Below are positions 1 to 10,573 of a DNA stretch of 64,000 nucleotides, piece after piece. The stretch comes from Deinandra increscens subsp. villosa (taxonomy: Eukaryota > Streptophyta > Magnoliopsida > Asterales > Asteraceae), in contig JBCNJP010000006.1 of the NCBI GenBank assembly GCA_039602395.1, forward strand, positions 8,152,766 to 8,216,765, in the 5' to 3' direction. Below the pieces are notes generated by a model, which did not search any database, had not been told where the DNA came from, and saw nothing but the letters and a program-made list of their open reading frames with translations. Within the stretch, counting starts at the first letter, position 1, and every line of letters starts with the position of its first letter. Both the position numbers and the translations under genes were made by a program.

Positions 1-3
1 CCA

Positions 4-159
4 CTATGCCATATGCTTCTGAGAGTTTTTCCCCACGACAGCCCAAGACTCCCTCTGTAAGCTTACGCCCATGTAACCCACCCTAACGGTTTCTTCTATA
101 CATGTTTCTAAAAACAGTTTTTCTTGCTCATTCGTAAGTTTCAGCCTCTTGTCAGCCAT
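4..159 (-). pseudogene. Myb/SANT-like protein fragment of Harbinger element
   Basis: A 51-codon minus-strand reading frame begins at the ATG at 157-159 (MADKRLKLTNEQEKLF...) and ends at a TAG at 4-6. The N-terminal half, with its acidic/aromatic helix start and a central Trp (ESWAVVGK), resembles the Myb/SANT-like DNA-binding proteins encoded beside Harbinger transposases; in that family they help the transposase enter the nucleus and bind the termini. Family members are several hundred residues long. This copy is therefore either stopped prematurely by the TAG or spliced before it; only window-edge sequence is available to decide. No transposase motif is visible. Confidence 0.5.
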
Positions 160-199
160 GCCTAATAATTTACCACCACTTTATGAATGAACATTTGTA

Positions 200-560
200 T
201 ATAACTAATGCACACACATACACATATACAAAATCGATGCCCATATATACAATTTCACATACACACAATCATAGATAGAAAAAATAGTAGCTTTGAGGTC
301 AAGTTCATATTTAATTGCAATTTCATACATACACATACACAAAATTGATGGAGGAATATCTACAAACACAAAAAGATAGAAAAGGATTGATTCATAACAT
401 ACACATCCACAAAATTGATACACAAAAATTGATTCACATACACATTGGACACACAAAAAATTGATTCACATACACATGGATAGAAAAAAAATGATTCACA
501 TAAACATCAGATTCATCCTATTTACAAACACAAAAGCATAGAAAAAAGTTGATTCATCCT
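200..560. repeat. Degenerate CACATACAC / AAATTGAT repeat tract
   Basis: Variants of cacatacacaaaattgat recur at irregular 25-50 bp spacing through this AT-rich stretch inside the Harbinger element, downstream (plus sense) of the Myb-like ORF. It is non-coding. The tract at 640-840 that follows is different: G-rich, with direct repeats of gagcagggagggaggcg and gagcagggaagaaggag. Confidence 0.55.
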
Positions 561-1063
561 ATACAAGCACAAAATCATCCTAGATAGAACAAGATATCTA
601 CATTACAAGAACCATAGAGATAAAAGAACACAAATCGGAACAGCTAGTACCTGAGCAGGGAGGGAGGCGAGTACCTGAGCAGGGAGGGAGGCGTCGACTG
701 AGTGGAAGAGGGAGGGAGGCGTCGCCGCTTTCTGTTCGCCGCCGGAGATCTCCTAGAGTGGAGGTGGTCGCGTGAGCAGGGAAGAAGGAGTGGTCGACGT
801 GAGCAGGGAAGAAGGAGGGGTCGACGTGAGCAGGGAGGCGCTAGGGTTTTTTGGTCGACCCTTTTTCTCTTCTTTTTGGAGCGCTGCCTGCGTTTTTTTG
901 TTAATAAGATGAGTTTTCACATCTTATTCGGTAAGAGGGTAATAAGATGTTCCTCCTCTTAATAAGGTATAAAAAACAAACAACAATTTTTTTTTAAAAC
1001 CTCTTACCGAATCAGAGGTAAGAGGAATTAAGAGGAAATTTATGAAAAACAAACAGACCCTAA

Positions 1064-2020
1064 CTTTTTTCTTCTATTAACAAAAGTCTATTTAAATGGG
1101 AACACAAATACTTAAAATTTAAAAAAATACAAAAATCTAATTTTTTTTTCACACTTTGTGTACGAGTTTAAAGGGTAACATGCGCTATCCCTGGACATTA
1201 GGTCCGTCCCTTATATAGCCACTTAGCAGGTGTTCATGGATGATTAATATCCGGTTATTCAGCATGTATTTTTATATTTGGTAATTAAGAGAGGATACTT
1301 ACGTACTATCTAAATCAAGGCATCATTCTTATACTTGGGTTTGTTCTAATAATTGTTTTAGTGTTATTGAATATGCTCGTCCAGTCGTCCATAGATTTTA
1401 AGACGTTCGATGCAACAAATAAAAATGGGCCGAAAGACGGTTGGGGCCGAAAGTCACATGACCAAAAAGAATTGAACCGGACTAAGTATATAAATTTATC
1501 GGACCAAACGAATATAAATTTACACTACGGAGCAAAAACGGATGGGGTCCGGACCCGATCTTACCCGTGCTAAGCTTCGCCCTTCAAGAGCATGTTAATA
1601 AGTTTTTTTACACCTATTTGATAATTATTTTTACCAATTATGGAAAAAACTCAATATATTCTTCAAATCAAATATGATAACTAGGAAATTAAATGTTACT
1701 AACTGATTAAACTGATTAAAGCATTAACAGTAGAGCCCTCATAATTATGTGAGTAAAAACCCTAAATTGTTCTTGTGAGTGTAAGATAGAGAAAAATCGC
1801 TCTTAATCGTATGAATTAGTGACAACTCACACAAATGATCAAATGATAGGAAAAACATTTTTGCATGCAATCTTCATCACACTACGTTATGATGCCTTTG
1901 AAAATCTAGAAACGAAATGATCTTTAAGAAAAGGAGAAGAGGAGCAAAAGATATTTTAGAAGACATCAAGCTTTTGACGTTTTATTGGATTTATAATAAA
2001 GGCAAACTCATGTTGTTGGA
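1064..2020. other. Non-coding intergenic sequence, nothing recognised
   Basis: AT-rich DNA between the Harbinger end and the LINE target site. No frame looks like a conserved protein and no repeat or terminal structure was seen. Before the LINE inserted, this stretch was continuous with the PPR promoter at 15527, because the LINE target duplication GTGTAAC lies at 2021-2027 and 15520-15526. Confidence 0.5.
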
Positions 2021-2183
2021 GTGTAACTTTTTTTTTTAACAGCCAAGCAAAATTTCAATAGAACACTACCGAGTAGCTAGAAGAATGGTACAATTGATAA
2101 AAGAAAAAAAAACCAAGGCTTCTGACGTACATGATCAGCAAATCAACAAAAAACACCCGGAAAAGTCCGAAATTCTTCCCAGT

Positions 2184-2804
2184 TTAAACCCTGGAGAATT
2201 GATCTATTTTTTTTAACCAAAAGAACACCTCTGTTTTGAAGTTATCAAGTATCTTGCCTGGGTGAGTGTTCCTATGTTGGAACTCTTTCTCATTTCTAGC
2301 TTTCCAGATAAACCAAAGCGTTGTATAGGATATTAACAGCATGCCTTTCTTGAACATAGTTAATGGGCCAGGAGAGTTTGTGATGTTGGAGATGAGTGAG
2401 GTCAGGGAGTCGGATCGATCGAAATCAAAATTACACCATTGTTGAACTAAGTCCCATGTCTGACAAGCCATGTCACAACCTAATAGAACATGGGTCACTG
2501 ATTCTTCATCAGCGGCGCACCACGAGCAGGCTGAGTAATGAATCGATATCCCACGTTTAATCAATTCGATCTTAACTGGAATGCGACCCAGAACGACTTT
2601 CCAAATGAATAAGTTGAATTTCTTCGGGGCCCAATTTATCCATTTGTGTTTATAAGAAAACTCACCTGTGGATTTTTCCAATCTTCTCCTGATGTTTGAT
2701 ATGGAGAAAACATGGTCTTTAGTTCCCAACCATATCCAGTGATCGTTTTGAGTGGAGAATCGATATTGAGCGATTTGCGATTCCAAGAGGGTAACCAGGG
2801 TCAT
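2184..2804 (-). pseudogene. LINE pol C-terminus, zf-RVT domain
   Basis: About 206 residues with the plant LINE zinc-binding reverse-transcriptase C-terminal domain: FLWKV-type helix (NLFIWKVVLGRIPVKIEL), the paired cysteines of CSWCAADEESVTHVLLGC, and the closing LWFIWKARNEKEF block. In LINEs this domain follows the reverse transcriptase on the same polypeptide. Its upstream continuation lies at 7823 and beyond, on the other side of the copia insertion. The stop at 2184 is about 150 bp from the poly(A) tract, as expected for a LINE 3' UTR. Confidence 0.85.
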
Positions 2805-2864
2805 GTCATTTGGACGTCTCTTCCATTCCCATATTGGCGTTCTTGATAATTATAACCTTGGAAC

Positions 2865-3064
2865 TGTTATAAAGTTTAGGATGAATTTGTAATTCTTTAC
2901 ATAGTTCAGGGACTGTTATGTAACATTCTTAATTGTTTGTTAATAGCCGTTTGAATTAGTTTTCCGGTTAGGTTAAATATCAGCTTGATTGTAAACGAAT
3001 TCACTTCTTGATCAATAAAATTCTCCTCATTCTTCACTTTCAATTTCTGGGTTCTGTGTTTAGA
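2865..3064 (+). repeat. 5' LTR of intact copia element
   Basis: 200 bp, starting TGTTATAAAG and ending GTGTTTAGA, matching 7618-7817 base for base as far as I can read. An AATAAA at 3014-3019 is a plausible polyadenylation signal about 45 bp before the LTR end. Confidence 0.95.
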
Positions 3065-3066
3065 TT

Positions 3067-3078
3067 TGGTATCAGAGC
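3067..3078 (+). promoter_or_regulatory. Primer-binding site (initiator tRNA-Met)
   Basis: TGGTATCAGAGC two bases after the 5' LTR, complementary to the 3' end of plant initiator tRNA-Met, the standard primer of Ty1/copia elements. Confidence 0.93.
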
Positions 3079-3246
3079 TTTGATTCAAGCTCGCTCATCC
3101 GATGATCGCCGTTCAATCGCTCGAATTTGGGGATCAAAGATCCTCGGCGATTTCAAATCAAAATTAGGCGATTACTAGTTTCGCCTCGAAGATCTCCTTG
3201 ATCATCTCCGATCAACTCACCAAGAAGAACTCGTCCGATTCCGGCA

Positions 3247-6200
3247 ATGGCGGATGGCGGTGGTCCAAGGCAAACAGTGCGTGAGCATTACACCACTATA
3301 CCCCTGCAGTGCCCGCTCCTAACACAATCGAATTACGCGATCTGGGCTGTCAAATTGAAAGCGATCTTTGACGTCCAGGGGCTGTGGGAGGCGGTGCAAC
3401 CAGCGGAAGGGGCGGAGGTGGACGCCAAGAAGAACTGTGCGGCTATCGCCTATCTGTTTCAGGCCCTGCCGGAAGACATCATTCTGCAAATTGCCTCTCT
3501 CACCACAGCAAAAGAGATGTGGGAACAAATTAAGACGAGGCATGTAGGTGTGGATCGTGTCAAGAAGGCAAGGTTGCAGACGCTCAAGAGTGAGTATGAA
3601 AACTTGAGAATGAAAGAGTCTGAAACTATAGATGAGTTTGCAGGCAAGTTAAGTGCCATTGCTACAAGGTCTGCAAACTTAGGTTCAGTAATAGAGGATG
3701 CTGCATTGATAAGAAAACTGTTGTATTGTGTCCCTGAAAAGTTTGTGCAAATTGTTGCTTCAATAGAACAATTTGTTGATTTGGACACAACTCCCCTCCA
3801 AGAGATCATTGGTAGATTGAAGACTTTTGAGGAGAGAATTGGTTCAAAGAAACCTGTGGCACCTAAGGAAGAACAGTTGCTTCTCACTCATGCCGAATGG
3901 CAGGCAAGAACAAGAGAGAGCAAGGCAAAGTTTAAAACCAACAAGGGTTGGAAGGCTGCCAAGGAAAATGGGAATGGCAAGAAGCCGAAGGAAGAAGAAA
4001 GAACTGGCAATAGGAATGGAAAACAGAAACTCAAGAAGGATAAGTCAAAAATAAGGTGCTTCAAGTGTGAAGAATTAGGCCACTATGCCAGTGAATGTGG
4101 CAAAACAAAGGCCAAGGATCAAGAGGCTCATTTGGTTGAAGAGCTTGAGGAAGAAGAACCTGCATTGCTCTTAATCAGTGGGGATGAAGATGATCATGGG
4201 CAGATGGTATTCCTAACAGAAGACATGGTACATCCATCCAGGTATGATTCCTCTTCTAATAATGATAAAGATATGTGGTATTTGGATAATGGTGCTTCTA
4301 ACTATATGACAGGAAATTCATCTTATTTTTCACATCTCAATAAGAATGTAGGTGGTACCATTAAGTTTGGGGATGGGTCTAATGTAGTCATAGAAGGTAA
4401 GGGAACAATTCTGTTAGAAGGAAAAGAAATGGAACAAAGGTTACTCACCAATGTATACTACATACCCTCATTAAGGTGCAACATACTTAGTTTAGGCCAA
4501 GCTACTGAAATAGGGTGTGAGATTAAGATGAAAGGTGACTCCCTGTGGTTGTATGAGAAATCAGGTAAGTTGCTTATGAAAGTGCAAAGGTCACATAATA
4601 GGCTATACAAAACTCATCTGAACATAGGGGTGCCTAGGTGTTTCTTGACTAGCATGCAGGATGAGAACTGGAATTGGCATGGGAGATTAGGCCACTCTAG
4701 CTTTCAAGTCTTAGAAGAAATGACTAGGAAAGAGCTAGTCTTTGGGGTACCAAAGATTAAACATAACTCACAGTTTTGTGAAGCTTGTTTGGTTGGGAAA
4801 CATACTAGGCAGAGTTTTCCAAAAGCTACCACATATAGGGCAAAAGACCTTCTTGAGTTGGTTTCTATAGATCTCTGTGGGCCTATCACTCCAGAAACTA
4901 AGGCAGGTAACAGGTATTTCATGCTTATTGTTGATGATAAATCTAGGTTTATGTGGGTTAGGATGCTGAGAACTAAGGATGAAGCATTAGAGATCTTTAA
5001 GAAATTCAGAACAGAAGTGGAAGGCAAACTAGGCTTCAAAATTAAGGCTTTGAGGTCTGATAGAGGGGGAGAGTTCACAAGCCATTTGTTTAAAGAATAT
5101 TGTGAGACTAATGGTATAGAAAGATTGCTGACTGCACCTTACTCTCCTCAACAAAATGGTTGTGTGGAAAGAAGAAATAGGTCTGTGATGAATATGACTA
5201 GGTGCTTGTTAAAAGGGATGAATGTGCCTGATCATATGTGGGCAGAGGCTGTCAGGCACTCAGTGTATATTTTAAATAGAATAATGACTAAGTCTCTTAT
5301 AAACTCAACACCTTATGAGGTAATTAAGGGTAGAAAGCCTAATCTAGCTCATTTGAGGGTGTTTGGTTGTGTAGGATTTGTCAAAGATACTAAGCCTGGT
5401 ATAAAGAAATTGGATTCTAGAAGTTTCCCTATGGTGTATTTAGGAGTAGAAGAAGGGTCTAAAGCACATAGGATGTTCAACCCTGTTACTGGGTCAATAG
5501 TTGTGAGCAGAGATGTAAGGTTTGATGAGTCTAGGCCATGGGATTGGAAAGGAAAGAGAATTGATCAAACTGGTTCACAAATTGAGTCAAAACAGGAGTG
5601 TGCAGGGGATACTTTAGAATTGCAGGAGGAGTGGTCTGATAGTGATGTTGAGACACCACATGTTGATGATTTGAATGAACCTGAGGGAGCAGGTAATGAA
5701 GATGGTTCTCAGGTTAGGAATCAAGCTAGTAGTTGTCAAGCTGGCAGTAGTCAATCATCACATGTAGCTCCTGTTAGAAGGTCAGGGAGAGTTTCTACTG
5801 TCTCTTCTAGGCTGAGTGATTATGTTCTTGACAGCAGGGTAAGATTGGGTAGGCAAAGACAGGAGGAAGAAGAAAATCTTGGGTTATTACTTGCTCATGA
5901 AGGAGAACCCATTTCTTATGTTGAAGCAAAAGGTTATAAAGAATGGAGGCAAGCTATGCAGGAAGAGATAAATGCCATAGTTAGGAACAAAACTTGGGTT
6001 CTAGTTGAACCTCCAGCCAGGTGTCATCCCATAGGTCTTAAGTGGTTATATAAACTTAAAAGAGATGCTAAGGGTAATATAACCAAACATAAGGCTAGGC
6101 TAGTTGCTAAAGGGTATGTCCAACAGCTAGGAATAGACTATGAGGAAGCTTTTGCACCAGTAGCTAGGATAGAGACAATAAGATTAATATTGTCTTTAGC

Positions 6201-7446
6201 TGCTAAGATGAATTGGAAGGTATATCATTTAGATGTTAAGGCGGCCTTTCTACATGGAGAACTGCAGGAAACAGTGTTTGTAAAGCAGCCTGAAGGTTAT
6301 GTTCAAAAGGGAGGAGAGCATAAGGTGTATAAGCTAATAAAAGCACTTTATGGTTTGAAGCAAGCTCCTAGAGCCTGGAATCAGAGGTTGAACCAAGTTC
6401 TGAAGGAAATAGGCTTGAGAAGGTGTCAATATGAGCAAGCTGTATACATTAGGTCTACAGAAAAGTCTAGGCTAATTGTTGCAGTATATGTTGATGATTT
6501 GTTGGTCACAGGGAGTGATCTGAATGAGGTAAATCAGTTTAAGAAAGAAATGTTAAGGAGATTTGAGATGACTGATTTGGGTGAACTATGCTATTATCTA
6601 GGTATTGAAGTAAAACATAGGAGTGATGGAATAGCATTGACTCAGGCAGCTTATGCCAGTAAGATAGTGAAAATGGCAGGCTTAGAAGAGTGTAATGCAA
6701 CTCAATTGCCAATGGAACCAGGGATTAGATTAAACAGTACAGAGGGTGGAGAGGTTGTGGAAGCTACTAGCTATAGAAGGTTGATAGGATCCCTGAGATA
6801 TCTTACACAAACTAGGCCAGACATAAATTTTGCTGTTGGTGTTTTGAGTAGATTTATGCAGGAACCAAGAGAGGCTCACTTGAAAGCGGTAAAGCATTTG
6901 ATCAAATATATAAAGGGAACTGTGAATTTTGGTCTGCTGTATAGAAGGGTTGAAGGGGGAGAGCTGCTGGGATACAGTGACAGTAATCATGCTATGGACA
7001 GTGAGGATGCAAGGAGCACTTCAGGAAATGTGTTTTATTATAATGGATCGCTTGTGTCATGGTTCTCTCAGAAGCAGAAGACTGTAGCCCTTTCAAGCTG
7101 TGAAGCAGAGTTCATGGCTGCAACTGCAGCAGCTACACAAGCTATTTGGCTCAAGAGGATGTTGGAAGAGTTAACTGGGAGAGAGCAGAAGAGTGTAATG
7201 TTGCTGGTTGATAATAAGTCAGCAATTGCACTTATGAAAAACCCAGTCTTTCATGGGAGATCTAAGCACATAAATATGAGATATCATTATATTAGGGAGT
7301 GTGTAGAGAATAATCAGATTTCTGTTAATTTTGTTAGCAGTGATCTTCAAAAGGCAGATGTGATGACAAAGCCTTTGGCAAGAACAAAGTTTGCTGAGGC
7401 TGTAAGGATGCTTGGATTAGAGGATTTCAAGAAATCAGAAGAATAA
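3247..7446 (+). CDS. Copia gag-pol polyprotein, intact, 1399 aa
   Basis: One frame from the ATG at 3247 encodes every domain needed for retrotransposition, in copia order. The gag capsid-like region is at about 15-200. A CCHC knuckle (C271, C274, H279, C284) follows, then an aspartic protease with WYLDNGAS (D347). The integrase zinc finger is H478/H483/C511/C514, and its DDE core is D542, D605, E641 with the expected 35-residue D-E gap. The reverse transcriptase runs from about 905 with HLDVKAAF (D996) and YVDD (1081-1084). RNase H has D1245, E1288, D1322 and D1371. The length is normal for a plant copia polyprotein and no catalytic residue is missing. Protease DNGA instead of DSGA is a mild variant. 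The product acts in cytoplasmic particles; no separate gag stop or frameshift is seen, so gag excess must come from processing or another route. Confidence 0.96.
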   Translation: MADGGGPRQTVREHYTTIPLQCPLLTQSNYAIWAVKLKAIFDVQGLWEAVQPAEGAEVDAKKNCAAIAYLFQALPEDIILQIASLTTAKEMWEQIKTRHVGVDRVKKARLQTLKSEYENLRMKESETIDEFAGKLSAIATRSANLGSVIEDAALIRKLLYCVPEKFVQIVASIEQFVDLDTTPLQEIIGRLKTFEERIGSKKPVAPKEEQLLLTHAEWQARTRESKAKFKTNKGWKAAKENGNGKKPKEEERTGNRNGKQKLKKDKSKIRCFKCEELGHYASECGKTKAKDQEAHLVEELEEEEPALLLISGDEDDHGQMVFLTEDMVHPSRYDSSSNNDKDMWYLDNGASNYMTGNSSYFSHLNKNVGGTIKFGDGSNVVIEGKGTILLEGKEMEQRLLTNVYYIPSLRCNILSLGQATEIGCEIKMKGDSLWLYEKSGKLLMKVQRSHNRLYKTHLNIGVPRCFLTSMQDENWNWHGRLGHSSFQVLEEMTRKELVFGVPKIKHNSQFCEACLVGKHTRQSFPKATTYRAKDLLELVSIDLCGPITPETKAGNRYFMLIVDDKSRFMWVRMLRTKDEALEIFKKFRTEVEGKLGFKIKALRSDRGGEFTSHLFKEYCETNGIERLLTAPYSPQQNGCVERRNRSVMNMTRCLLKGMNVPDHMWAEAVRHSVYILNRIMTKSLINSTPYEVIKGRKPNLAHLRVFGCVGFVKDTKPGIKKLDSRSFPMVYLGVEEGSKAHRMFNPVTGSIVVSRDVRFDESRPWDWKGKRIDQTGSQIESKQECAGDTLELQEEWSDSDVETPHVDDLNEPEGAGNEDGSQVRNQASSCQAGSSQSSHVAPVRRSGRVSTVSSRLSDYVLDSRVRLGRQRQEEEENLGLLLAHEGEPISYVEAKGYKEWRQAMQEEINAIVRNKTWVLVEPPARCHPIGLKWLYKLKRDAKGNITKHKARLVAKGYVQQLGIDYEEAFAPVARIETIRLILSLAAKMNWKVYHLDVKAAFLHGELQETVFVKQPEGYVQKGGEHKVYKLIKALYGLKQAPRAWNQRLNQVLKEIGLRRCQYEQAVYIRSTEKSRLIVAVYVDDLLVTGSDLNEVNQFKKEMLRRFEMTDLGELCYYLGIEVKHRSDGIALTQAAYASKIVKMAGLEECNATQLPMEPGIRLNSTEGGEVVEATSYRRLIGSLRYLTQTRPDINFAVGVLSRFMQEPREAHLKAVKHLIKYIKGTVNFGLLYRRVEGGELLGYSDSNHAMDSEDARSTSGNVFYYNGSLVSWFSQKQKTVALSSCEAEFMAATAAATQAIWLKRMLEELTGREQKSVMLLVDNKSAIALMKNPVFHGRSKHINMRYHYIRECVENNQISVNFVSSDLQKADVMTKPLARTKFAEAVRMLGLEDFKKSEE

Positions 7447-7606
7447 TCAAGTTCATTTAACTTGATCATGCATTGAATTATATTGTGGGGGTAACAAAGC
7501 ACATTTTGCATACAAATCCTGTGGATCACTGGTGTATTAATGATGCTGTTTGTTGCTGTTACATGAAGTTTAATGTATGACTGCAAGTTTGAACTAAGAA
7601 AGAATT

Positions 7607-7617
7607 AAGGGGGAGAA
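7607..7617 (+). promoter_or_regulatory. Polypurine tract of copia element
   Basis: AAGGGGGAGAA directly abutting the TG of the 3' LTR at 7618, the plus-strand priming site. The 160 bp between the gag-pol stop and this tract hold no further ORF. Confidence 0.9.
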
Positions 7618-7817
7618 TGTTATAAAGTTTAGGATGAATTTGTAATTCTTTACATAGTTCAGGGACTGTTATGTAACATTCTTAATTGTTTGTTAATAGC
7701 CGTTTGAATTAGTTTTCCGGTTAGGTTAAATATCAGCTTGATTGTAAACGAATTCACTTCTTGATCAATAAAATTCTCCTCATTCTTCACTTTCAATTTC
7801 TGGGTTCTGTGTTTAGA
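7618..7817 (+). repeat. 3' LTR of intact copia element
   Basis: 200-bp copy of the 5' LTR with no difference seen, followed by the target duplication GGAAC at 7818-7822. Confidence 0.95.
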
Positions 7818-7822
7818 GGAAC

Positions 7823-9007
7823 TCTATCAGCCACACTACACGATTTACTTTTTTCCATATTGTATAGTGTCGGATATTGATCCAGCATCCGTAACCAATC
7901 CACGAGTCCAACCAAAATCTGATCGAGGTTCGAGGACCGACCACTGCTTTAATATCATTCCAGAAATCGACATTCTCTAGATGCAAATTATCAATTGATT
8001 GATCCATTTGCTAAGTCTGGATCTTAGTTTATCAAAAACAAGGAGCCAATTCTTTTCCAATCTCATGTTGGCGCCAATCGAGATGCCAAGGTATGTGAAG
8101 GGGAAGCACTCAACTTGGCACCCAAACACCGATACCATTTGTAATGTGAAATCGTGCTCCATACTGATGCCAAATATTCTGCACTTATCAAGATTGACTT
8201 GCAGACCCGATGATAAGTAAAAACATCTAAGAAATCTAGAGAGATATTCTGCGTTTGAAAGCGATCCCTCACCAATAAATACAACATCATCCGCATACAG
8301 GAGGTGAGAAAGAACCGGGCCATTATTTGGAAGTTCGATGCCTTTAAATCGTTGTAATGAAACTGCATTTTGAGTTGCAACATGTATAGCTTCCATTGCG
8401 ATTATAAAAAGAAGAGGAGACAATGGATCTCCCTGCCGGACTCCCCTGGATATATTGAACTCTTTTGTTGGAGATCCGTTGATAAGTACGGATGCTCTCC
8501 TTGATAAAAGGCAGCCTCTGATCCATATGCACCACTGGGTCGGGAAATTCATTTGTTCAAGTATCGAGTCTAGGAACCCTCAGTTCAAGCTATCAAAAAC
8601 TTTCTCAAAGTCGACCTTTAAAGATAAAGGCTTTTTTCTTGGACTTTTTAGCCCAAGCAATAGTTTCATCGAGGATCAAAGGACTATCAAGGATCGATCT
8701 ACCTTTAATATACGCAGATTGAGATTCACTGATTATATGGTTAATAACTCTTTTCAATCTCAGGGCTAGAACCTTGGATAAGATCTTGAAAGTGCACCTG
8801 ATGAGGCTAATCGGTCTAAAATGGGACACGGATGTAGGATTATCTTTTTAGGGATTAATGCAATGAAGGAGCTGTTGCATCCATTACTAATCACACCATC
8901 ATTATGAAACTGAGAAAACATCTCGGTTAATAAAGGGGAAAGGGATGACCAGTGAGATTTGATAAACTTGAAGATAAACCCATTGGGACCGGGGGCTTTA
9001 TCTGAAG
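7823..9007 (-). pseudogene. LINE reverse transcriptase segment, frameshifted
   Basis: Minus-strand reverse transcriptase in fragments. 8829-8605 carries the HFRPISLIRC and SQSAYIKGRSILDS blocks. 8552-7977 carries RGVRQGDPLSPLLF and the catalytic LLYADDVVF (YADD box) followed by the thumb-like LGISIG block. 8940-9007 contains the KAPGPNGF block just upstream. The blocks are in different frames with stops between them, so no full domain can be made. The left edge joins the zf-RVT part across the copia target duplication GGAAC; the right edge is the CACAT duplication of the 9013 element. Confidence 0.85.
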
Positions 9008-10573
9008 CACATTGTCACACCCTGGACTTTCGGGAATGGAGGCGTGTGACGTCATGAAATCATAGCCGTGGATACTTAGAACAATTAATAGTAAAACAAT
9101 TGATAAACAAAACGTCATTTGGATTGCAGCGGAAATAGTGGTAAAATGACATTGTCTTACAATTAATAATAAAGATGGAAATAGTTTCTAAAAGTTAAGA
9201 TAGTTCCTAAAATGCTTGAAAATAGTTAGGTGGATAAATCGGGACTATGACTCCATCAGCAGTAGGTCCCTTTATAAGTGATGGCCCCGTTTGCACGTAC
9301 GGATACATCTAGTTACCTGAGAAAATCATGAGTTTAAAAGGGTCAACATAACGTTGGTGAGTTCACAGGTTTAAGACTCTTCAAATAGTTTGTAAATGGT
9401 TTAAGGTATACAAGATAATAATATGGTCACCGTGATGTAATGATTAGCAATGAACTCTGAATTTGAAACTAACAGATTTACCCACTCATAGCATCTTCGC
9501 TAAAGATACTGCAATGGAACAATAATAACTGGCGTGTACTACTCGACAAATGCACACGTCGAGATTGGAACTACCAATCAAGTAGGGTTGTTAACCCATC
9601 ACTAGTTACTGTTTCGAACAAAATTAATCAAATTCAATTAATAGTGGGATTTGTGACAATTCGTTATGTAACGAAATGTACTCAATTGTAGGGTATGTAA
9701 AGAACATTTAATCATACGGTAGAGTACAGTTTGACCGATATATCAAGTATAAAACAGTTTAGTTCATGATTTCTCCCCCAAAGTATTAAAACAGTTTAAA
9801 AGAAAGGGGCTGTGAGACTCACCTGATCTAGATGAAATGGAGACAAGTATGTAAGTCCGGAAATGAAATGGTGCAAGTAACGTCCTAATAAATAATAAGA
9901 CAATGCATATATATATAAGGCATTTGGTTATTGAGTAACAATGATGTCACCCAACGATACCGGTCAAGTCTTGATATAATATCCCATTTGTATTAGTTTT
10001 GAAAGTCTGTTAGATAATATTTATTGATCAAATAAATATACGAAATCCATACTTATATTTATGTCAAAATAAATATAAAGGAAAGTGAAATAAATCAATA
10101 AATCAATTTAACTTAAAAGAAATCAATCAAATTTAAACGTTGAAATAAATAATAATGTCTATTATTATTTATAGATAGATTTATATATGTCATGACTTAA
10201 ACCTTTTATAATTATTTGACAAAATAATTAAATATATTTTCAAGTAAAATATGTGACAAGGTTTATTGAAATAGTATAAGTGAGTTAAAAATAATTACAA
10301 GTCTTTGTATTTATACTTATACATTTATAAAAGATTTTATAAATCCACTTTGACAAAAGTTATAATCATAGGATGACTTAAGATGGCCATCTTTTAATAA
10401 ATTAAAAGTTTAAGTGTTATAAATAATTATATGTTCAAATATAATTATTTGACGTTTGGATCGTCGAAAACGTTTTACGTTATCACTTAAAATGCGAAGG
10501 TTTTTATTTAGAAATAGCCAATAGTTATTTTCCAAGTCAAAACGTTTTAAATATTTTATAACTAAAATATTTA

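Larger units (their letters stand above)
1..1060 (-). mobile_element. PIF/Harbinger-type DNA transposon, one end
   Basis: The right terminus reads, on the minus strand, GGGTCTGTTTGTTTTT from 1060 inward and is followed at 1061-1063 by TAA. This fits the 3-bp TAA/TTA target duplication of the PIF/Harbinger superfamily. Subterminal copies of CGGTAAGAGG occur in both orientations around 922-938 and 1001-1031. A Myb/SANT-like ORF fragment, the accessory gene typical of Harbinger elements, lies at 4-159. The other end and any DDE transposase lie left of the window, so superfamily assignment rests on the terminus, the TAA and the Myb-like ORF. Confidence 0.7.
2865..7817 (+). mobile_element. Intact Ty1/copia LTR retrotransposon
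   Basis: Complete element: 200-bp LTRs at both ends that I read as identical, 5-bp target duplication GGAAC (2860-2864 and 7818-7822), tRNA-Met primer site, single uninterrupted gag-pol frame, and a polypurine tract directly before the 3' LTR. It inserted into the LINE on the opposite strand. The LTRs begin TG but end GA rather than the usual CA. Identical LTRs and an open frame make this the youngest recognisable insertion in the window and a candidate active copy. Confidence 0.95.

Noticed and set aside
702..962. 86-codon basic frame near the Harbinger end
   Set aside because: Arg/Gly-rich translation of direct GAGCAGGGA repeats, with no domain and running into the subterminal inverted repeats.
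3067..3078. tRNA gene suggested by TGGTATCAGAGC
   Set aside because: Only the 3'-end complement is present, directly after an LTR; no cloverleaf can be formed. It is a primer-binding site. No tRNA or rRNA gene was found in the window.
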